Made by a program: the position numbers and the translations under genes. From Candidatus Omnitrophota bacterium (GTDB lineage Bacteria > Omnitrophota > Gorgyraeia > Gygaellales > Profunditerraquicolaceae), in NCBI GenBank assembly GCA_028717045.1, contig JAQUON010000045.1, positions 1 to 10,890 on the forward strand: 10,890 nucleotides of DNA. Reading direction: 5' to 3'. The stretch's first letter is position 1; the number at the start of each line of letters is the position of its first letter. Under the pieces are notes generated by a model that searched no databases, had not been told where the DNA came from, and was given only the letters and a program-made list of their open reading frames with translations. Below, piece after piece: positions 6,398-10,890 of this stretch.

Positions 6398-6797
6398 AGG
6401 AACAACCTCCTTCGTTTAAGTTTTTGCCGCACTGCGGGCATAACCCCTTGCAGTCAGGCTTGCATAATGTCTTTATCGGATATTCCAACATTATATATTC
6501 TCTTATATCTTTGTCCATATTAATTTCCTGTTCCCGAGGGCTCAGCGGATACGTCAGCTTTAGCTGCGTATGGTACTTAAACGGGGCTTCCTGGAGGCAG
6601 CGGCAGCAGGTAATGCGCACCGCAGCATCTAACTCGATGTCTGCGGTTACGACATTAGTAATCTTGCTGATAGCAGCCCTTACCTTTATCGCTGTGTCTG
6701 CCTTGACCATTTCAGTATCCAGCTCAAGGCTGCACGGGTCAATCTCTTCTTCTAAGGTCAAGCCCTCAAGCGGTATCTGATTTACGTTTATTTTCAT
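6384..6797 (-). CDS. DUF177 / YceD family protein
   Basis: The 137-residue protein matches the DUF177 (YceD) family by its N-terminus MKINVNQIPLEGLTLEEEI, by CCRCLQ (C64, C65, C67) and by a cysteine-rich tail with C112, C116, C120, C123, C132 and C134, including the hallmark CKGLCPQCGKNLN. Such cysteines suggest a bound metal, though no ligand set can be proven here. Family members are nearly always upstream of rpmF, as here. A role in 23S rRNA metabolism or large-subunit assembly has been proposed for plant and bacterial members; the biochemical activity remains uncertain. The ATG at 6797 lies inside coaD, overlapping it by 32 bases, with only a weak purine stretch before it, so coupling to coaD translation is likely. 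It overlaps rpmF by 14 bases at its end. Confidence 0.92.
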   Translation of the reverse strand: MKINVNQIPLEGLTLEEEIDPCSLELDTEMVKADTAIKVRAAISKITNVVTADIELDAAVRITCCRCLQEAPFKYHTQLKLTYPLSPREQEINMDKDIREYIMLEYPIKTLCKPDCKGLCPQCGKNLNEGGCSCAIT

Positions 6798-7278
6798 GCA
6801 GTTTTCTTTTTAGTGTGCGCTCAATGGCTTTGGGGACAAAGCTGGACAGATCTGCGCCGAGCGAGGCAGCTTCTTTTAAAAGCTTTGAGGAAAGATAGCT
6901 GTAGGTCTCATGGGGCATCAGGAAAATAGTCTCGATATCAGAAGCCAGTTTCCTGTTGGTCAATGCCATCTGGAATTCATATTCAAAATCGGAAATCATG
7001 CGAATCCCGCGTATCAGCACCTTTGCGTTATGCGTGCGCGCAAATTGCACTACCAGCCCGTCAAACTCGGTGACGATAACGCCTGAAATGCCCGCAGTCG
7101 CCTGCCTAAGCATCTTGACCCTTTCAGTAACGTTAAAAAGCGGCTTCTTCCCGGGGTTCTTTGCAACCGCCACAATGATCTCGGGAAAAATCTCGCGCGC
7201 GCGGCGTATGATATCAATGTGGCCGTAGGTAAGCGGGTCGAATGTGCCCGGATATATCGCCTTGGTGGCTTTTCTCAT
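6766..7278 (-). CDS. coaD: Phosphopantetheine adenylyltransferase
   Basis: CoaD adenylylates 4'-phosphopantetheine to dephospho-CoA, the penultimate step of coenzyme A synthesis; CoA in turn supplies the ACP prosthetic group and malonyl-CoA used by the downstream genes. The nucleotidyltransferase signature is YPGTFDPLTYGH (9-20) with the T/HxGH motif TYGH at 17-20. RGIRMISDFEYEFQMA (90-105) and NRKL (108-111) are characteristic, and YSYLSSKLLKEAASLGAD (126-143) is the usual SSxLVKE region in variant form. The 170 residues include a basic tail of about 10 residues that overlaps the DUF177 gene by 32 bases. The start ATG at 7278 overlaps the rsmD stop as ATGA and lacks a clear SD, indicating stop-start coupling. 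Confidence 0.97.
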   Translation of the reverse strand: MRKATKAIYPGTFDPLTYGHIDIIRRAREIFPEIIVAVAKNPGKKPLFNVTERVKMLRQATAGISGVIVTEFDGLVVQFARTHNAKVLIRGIRMISDFEYEFQMALTNRKLASDIETIFLMPHETYSYLSSKLLKEAASLGADLSSFVPKAIERTLKRKLHENKRKSDTA

Positions 7279-7850
7279 GTCTGTGCAGTACCGTTATAGT
7301 AGGGGTTAAACGGGCCTTTTTTGTAGAAGGATAACAGGGTGTCGGCGTATTTCTTCTGACGGAATAAAATCAGGCTTCCTGCCGCCTCAGGGAGCGAGTC
7401 TTTCTTAAAATGCTCAACAACAACAAAACCATCGGCGGTTAATATATCATAAGCCCCCAGCGTTTGCAAGGTTTTTTTTGCGTCCTCTTTATGGTATGGG
7501 GGGTCCATGAACACGATGTCAAAACGCACCCGGTCGCGGGAAAGCCATTCGAGCGCCTCCCTCACTTCCCGGGCATATACACGGCAGGCTTTAGGTTGCA
7601 ATACGCGGATATTTTCATTAATTGCACGCACGCATTCGCGGTCATATTCAACCAGCGCAAGCGATGAGGCACCCCGGGAGAGCGCTTCAAGGCCTATTGC
7701 CCCTGAGCCAGCGTACAATTCAAGGAACGAAAGGCCGCTTATGTCTCCGAGGATATCAAATAAAGCCTTCCTGACTTTATCCTGAGTGGGCCGTATGCCT
7801 TTAGGTGTTTTGACCTGCCTTCCCTTGTAAAGCCCCGCAATAATCCTCAT
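7275..7850 (-). CDS. rsmD: 16S rRNA (guanine-N2)-methyltransferase RsmD
   Basis: RsmD methylates G966 of 16S rRNA (E. coli numbering) using S-adenosylmethionine, acting on assembling 30S subunits. The product is 191 residues from ATG 7850, typical of the family. MRIIAGLYKGRQ opens the protein, followed by RPTQDKVR (20-27), the SAM-binding LELYAGSGAIGLEALSRGA (43-61) and the catalytic DPPY (116-119). KKYADT (166-171) matches the C-terminal YGDT-like element. The frame continues upstream to 8003, but that extension lies wholly inside the preceding gene and has no family match. The chosen ATG overlaps the glycosyltransferase stop as ATGA, and its own stop overlaps the coaD start in the same way. 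The rsmD-coaD pair is conserved in many bacteria. Confidence 0.96.
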   Translation of the reverse strand: MRIIAGLYKGRQVKTPKGIRPTQDKVRKALFDILGDISGLSFLELYAGSGAIGLEALSRGASSLALVEYDRECVRAINENIRVLQPKACRVYAREVREALEWLSRDRVRFDIVFMDPPYHKEDAKKTLQTLGAYDILTADGFVVVEHFKKDSLPEAAGSLILFRQKKYADTLLSFYKKGPFNPYYNGTAQT

Positions 7851-9409
7851 CGTACATACTCCGTGATTGCGATGTAATCCCTGCGCATTGACGATACGCG
7901 CGTATACCCTTTGAAATGGCGGTCTTTTTCCATAAACGGGCTGCTCATTAATGACACGCCAGTAGGGTGATAATGCCTGACGATGAATATCCGGCTCACG
8001 CAACGCGAAGACAAAAAAGAAACCGCCTGATACAGCTGCGCAAGGCTTGAAACAGGCACCACGTATGTTTCGTCATCAAGGTAAAACGACTGTGCAAAGA
8101 CAACGCTGCGTATGCCCAATACAATGACCCCGCATGCGTTGCCTTGCGATCGCGCATGTATATACTGGCTGGCATACCGCGGCGCCGGCCCAAACTGCAT
8201 ACTACCTGCGGCAAGCGTCGCTGATACCAACAAAAAGGCTACCGTAAACGAAATAACCCTGGTTTTACGGTATAGGCGGCTCATATAATACCCGAACACA
8301 GGAACGCATCCTATAAAAGGGAATACCCAGAAACGCACCTGCTTCAATAGCGCACCCTGCTGCAGCAAGTCGATGCCGCAGATGGCAAGGAGCGGCACTG
8401 CGGCCGTGCAAAGACAAAATGCAATCGCTGCGGAATACGCAGGGTTCTTTTTCCTCTCTCTCCAAAACGCCACCAGTATAAAGAAACATAACGCCCCCAG
8501 CATAAAAAGCAATGCCGGGTATTTATCGGAGAGGAGAAAATAACGGCCAGGCCCGCGCAGCACTTCAAGCAATTTATCCTTTATGCCCGGATATCCAAAT
8601 GCCCACTCAACGAGGCGGAAATTATACCCCCTGCGCAGCACCTCTACGGCCCAGGGGATGTATAGGGCCCATGAAGCCAGGAATGCCAGGTAATACCGTT
8701 GCAGCAGAGAAACAATATTCCTGTAGTGAAAGGTAAAGTAAAGGAGTTGCCCGAGAGAAATAAAAAGGTAAAAATAGTGGGAATACAAGCCAAGCGCGTT
8801 GACGACAATGAACCCGGCAATATCCCCTGTCTTCTTATTCCTTTCAAACCTCAACAGCAACAGCCACGACAATAAACCCAGCGCGATTACCAGACTGTAA
8901 GAACGCGCCTCCTGGGAAAAACGTACCGCGATGTTAATACAGCTGATAACTAACGCGGAGAAAATAGCGGCGTGCCTGTCAAAAAGATAAAGCCCGACGC
9001 CATACGCCAGCAACACCGCCATAAGCCCTAAGAATACGGAACACATCCTTGCTGGCACAGCAGAATCCCCGAAAACCTTCATCCAGTAATGCATGATGCC
9101 GTAATACAGCGGCGGATGCGTATCAGTGGCCAGCACTCCGCGCAGCACGTCCTGGATACCCTTGGAGGCATCGTTACGCAGGAACGGCTTCAATGCTCCT
9201 GCCCTATAGGCAGTTATGCCTTGCGTGCCATTGCCTTCAATCAAACGGCTCACCTCATTGCCGTGGCCTGTTGAAAGAAACAGCGTAAAAAACTCATCGG
9301 TCCAAAGCGATCGGGTGCTTAGAGATTGCACGCGCAATAAAAACCCCAACAGCAGGCAAACCCCCAGCATGACCGCTACATTCTGTGTGACGCCTTTTTT
9401 ACCCGGCAA
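7847..9409 (-). CDS. GT39-like integral membrane glycosyltransferase (GT-C fold)
   Basis: The 520-residue polytopic protein looks like the dolichyl-/polyprenyl-phosphate-sugar mannosyltransferase-like group (GT39/PMT_2). After a first membrane helix (about 10-27) comes LWTDE (35-39), the acidic pair expected in the first periplasmic loop, then DTHPPLYY (96-103), FGDS...RMCSVFLG (113-128) and SQEARSYSL (165-173). About nine to eleven hydrophobic segments run to roughly residue 400, followed by a soluble domain of about 120 residues. The inferred role is transfer of a sugar from a polyprenyl-phosphate donor to lipid, glycan or protein outside the cytoplasm; the acceptor cannot be told. The start is TTG at 9409, supported by AAGGAG at 9417-9422 with 7 bases spacing inside the end of recG (11-base overlap). 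The next methionine, at residue 14, would cut into the first helix. The stop overlaps rsmD as ATGA. Confidence 0.85.
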   Translation of the reverse strand: MPGKKGVTQNVAVMLGVCLLLGFLLRVQSLSTRSLWTDEFFTLFLSTGHGNEVSRLIEGNGTQGITAYRAGALKPFLRNDASKGIQDVLRGVLATDTHPPLYYGIMHYWMKVFGDSAVPARMCSVFLGLMAVLLAYGVGLYLFDRHAAIFSALVISCINIAVRFSQEARSYSLVIALGLLSWLLLLRFERNKKTGDIAGFIVVNALGLYSHYFYLFISLGQLLYFTFHYRNIVSLLQRYYLAFLASWALYIPWAVEVLRRGYNFRLVEWAFGYPGIKDKLLEVLRGPGRYFLLSDKYPALLFMLGALCFFILVAFWRERKKNPAYSAAIAFCLCTAAVPLLAICGIDLLQQGALLKQVRFWVFPFIGCVPVFGYYMSRLYRKTRVISFTVAFLLVSATLAAGSMQFGPAPRYASQYIHARSQGNACGVIVLGIRSVVFAQSFYLDDETYVVPVSSLAQLYQAVSFLSSRCVSRIFIVRHYHPTGVSLMSSPFMEKDRHFKGYTRVSSMRRDYIAITEYVR

Positions 9410-10890
9410 CAGTACACTCCTTGTATTCAGGGAACCTCTCCAGCAGTTTTTCTCTTAACGCGCAGTGCGTTTTCTCGCGCAAGTCAGGATCGCGGGCAAT
9501 AAGCCTGATAGCCTCCTGGCGCGCCTGGCGCAGCAGCTGCATCTGTTCCAGCGGATTACCAACCTTAAGCTCGGTAAGGCCGTGTTGGCGCTTGCCAAAA
9601 AATTCCCCGGGCCCGCGAATCTTCAAATCCTGCTCGGCAATACGGAAACCGTCGCTATATTTAGCCATTGCTGAAAGCCGTGCCTTTGCCTCCTGGGTCG
9701 ATGCGTCGGCAATCAGGAGGCAAAATGACTCATGGGAACCCCTGCCTACCCTGCCCCTGAGCTGATGAAGTTGGGCAAGGCCGAAACGCTCGGCATGTTC
9801 TACTATCATACAGGTCGCTGAAGGCACATCAATGCCGACTTCAAGCACTGTAGTTGAAACAAGGATATCAATTTTCCCTTGTTTGAAACGCAACATGACC
9901 GCATCCTGCTCGTTCTGTGGCATGCGGCCGTGGATAAGGCCGATGCGGAATTCTTTAAAATCATCCGTCTTGAACTTCTCGTACGTTTTTTTCGCTCCCG
10001 CAATATCAAGGGCGTATGATTCTTCAATAACCGGATATACGCTGTAGACCTGCCTGGCCTGCCTGGCCTGCTCCCTGGCAACCGCATAGGCTTTATCTTT
10101 TTCCTCGGCGCTAAACACCATTGTCTTAATCGCGCCTCTGCCTGGCGGTAATTCGCGGATTACTGAAATATCTAAATCGCCGTAAAGGGTAATTGCAAGC
10201 GTGCGCGGGATAGGCGTCGCAGTCATAATCAGCACATCGGGATTAGGGCCTTTTTGAGGCAATAACGCACGCTGGCCTACCCCGAATTTATGCTGTTCGT
10301 CAATAATGACAAGCCCCAGCCGCAAAAATTGTATACCCTCTTCAAGGAGCGCGTGCGTGCCGATTATAAGGTCGGCTTTCCCGCTCTTTATTTCTTTGAT
10401 AATGCGGGCCTTTTCTCTGCTGTTGCCGCTGCCGGTCAAAAGGCATATCCGTACTCCCTCAAGCGAAAGAGTACGGGTTGTGCGTTGAGCGTTGTGCGTA
10501 TTGCGTTCGGTGCCTTGCGATGAAAATTGCGACTTTATTTTTTCGTAATGCTGCTTTGCCAGTATCTCCGTAGGAACCATAAAAGCCGCTTGATAGCCTC
10601 CCTGTACCGCCATCAGGCTCGCAATGGTTGCCACCACGGTCTTGCCTGAACCCACGTCCCCCTGCAATAAGCGCTGCATTACCAATGCAGATGCCATGTC
10701 TTCTTTAATCTCCTTGAGCGCTTTCTGCTGGCCGGGGGTGAGGGTAAAGGTAAGCCTCTTTAATAATTCCTCTGTTAATTCTCCATCAACCTTGTGCGCA
10801 ATACCATGCTTCTGGGCGCGGTGCGCCTTTCTAATGACCAGCGGCAATTGAAAAAGCAGAAACTCCTCAAATGAAAGCCTTTCATACGCC
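9399..10890 (-). CDS. recG: ATP-dependent DNA helicase RecG, 5' end beyond window
   Basis: RecG is a superfamily 2 translocase that remodels stalled forks and Holliday junctions. The open frame runs through the right edge, giving 496 codons; full RecG is usually about 680-700, so the N-terminal wedge domain is missing. The first visible residues, AYERLSFEEFLLFQLPLV, belong to the linker before the helicase core. Numbering from the edge, Walker A GDVGSGKT is at 77-84, DEQH at 197-200, TATPIPRTLA at 223-232, followed by GRMPQNEQD and the motif V/VI region TTVLEVGIDVPSA and QLRGRVGRG. The RecG-specific IAEQDLKIRGPGEFFG region is intact. Between motifs Ia and Ib, where homologues are short, an extra hydrophilic stretch (about QGTERNTHNAQRTTRTLSL) is encoded by the heptamer run at 10474-10508. 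The stop overlaps the glycosyltransferase start by 11 bases. Confidence 0.97.
   Translation of the reverse strand, partial: AYERLSFEEFLLFQLPLVIRKAHRAQKHGIAHKVDGELTEELLKRLTFTLTPGQQKALKEIKEDMASALVMQRLLQGDVGSGKTVVATIASLMAVQGGYQAAFMVPTEILAKQHYEKIKSQFSSQGTERNTHNAQRTTRTLSLEGVRICLLTGSGNSREKARIIKEIKSGKADLIIGTHALLEEGIQFLRLGLVIIDEQHKFGVGQRALLPQKGPNPDVLIMTATPIPRTLAITLYGDLDISVIRELPPGRGAIKTMVFSAEEKDKAYAVAREQARQARQVYSVYPVIEESYALDIAGAKKTYEKFKTDDFKEFRIGLIHGRMPQNEQDAVMLRFKQGKIDILVSTTVLEVGIDVPSATCMIVEHAERFGLAQLHQLRGRVGRGSHESFCLLIADASTQEAKARLSAMAKYSDGFRIAEQDLKIRGPGEFFGKRQHGLTELKVGNPLEQMQLLRQARQEAIRLIARDPDLREKTHCALREKLLERFPEYKECTVAG
10474..10508 (-). repeat. Five 7-base tandem repeats inside recG
   Basis: On the coding strand five adjacent heptamers read GAACGCA, ATACGCA, CAACGCT, CAACGCA and CAACCCG, consensus CAACGCA, over exactly 35 bases. 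Because 7 is not a multiple of 3 the protein is not periodic; it reads as a polar stretch rich in Thr, Asn, Gln and Arg. The overall frame of recG is kept and all helicase motifs downstream are intact. Confidence 0.8.

Noticed and set aside
7851..8003. N-terminal extension of rsmD to 8003
   Set aside because: The extra 51 residues lie inside the glycosyltransferase gene and lack family similarity; MRIIAGLYKG at 7850 is the canonical start with an ATGA junction.
10051..10068. Two exact tandem copies of a 9-base unit (TGCCTGGCC) in recG
   Set aside because: It encodes a short ARQARQ helix segment in frame; two copies of a 9-base unit are common and need no special explanation.

Overview
The window is a compact bacterial chromosome segment in which every supportable gene lies on the minus strand, so transcription reads from right to left. 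In that direction the order is recG (5' part beyond the right edge), a GT39-like membrane glycosyltransferase, rsmD, coaD, a DUF177/YceD gene, rpmF, plsX, fabD, fabG, acpP, fabF, leuC and leuD (3' part beyond the left edge). Base composition looks even, near half GC. Classical Shine-Dalgarno (SD) sites (AAGGAGG or GGAGG) precede several genes, and GTG and TTG starts are used. The mix of a YceD-L32-PlsX-Fab block, a four-cysteine zinc-ribbon L32, LeuC/LeuD of the short archaeal/thermophile-like type and intergenic palindromes built from short GG/CC-phased words suggests an uncultured lineage such as Omnitrophota or a relative. That placement is inference from gene order and style, not a sequence match.

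Right part (about 7.3-10.9 kb): recG, the glycosyltransferase, rsmD and coaD overlap one another by 11, 4 and 4 bases, which indicates translational coupling. They cover stalled-fork and recombination repair, lipid-linked sugar transfer at the membrane, 16S rRNA methylation and coenzyme A synthesis. RecG carries an in-frame insert whose DNA is a run of 7-base repeats.

Middle part (about 1.7-6.8 kb): the fatty acid and phospholipid block. CoaD makes the CoA precursor needed for the ACP prosthetic group. PlsX makes acyl-phosphate from acyl-ACP, FabD loads malonyl groups on ACP, FabG reduces 3-ketoacyl-ACP and FabF elongates. DUF177 and rpmF precede plsX as in many bacteria. fabH, often found between plsX and fabD, is absent. 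The 174-base fabG-acpP gap is the longest in the window and holds three back-to-back stem-loops. A further GC-rich stem-loop lies between acpP and fabF.

Left part (1-1.7 kb): leuC and leuD, the two subunits of 3-isopropylmalate dehydratase for leucine synthesis, follow fabF directly.

No complete exotic system, CRISPR array, transposase, tRNA or rRNA was seen. What is unusual is non-coding: two imperfect palindromes made of about 6-base GG/CC words fill the whole gaps leuC-leuD and rpmF-plsX, ending 7-8 bases before the next start codon where an SD would be expected. With the heptamer run in recG, they suggest a genome with active small-repeat expansion or insertion, possibly with effects on translation.
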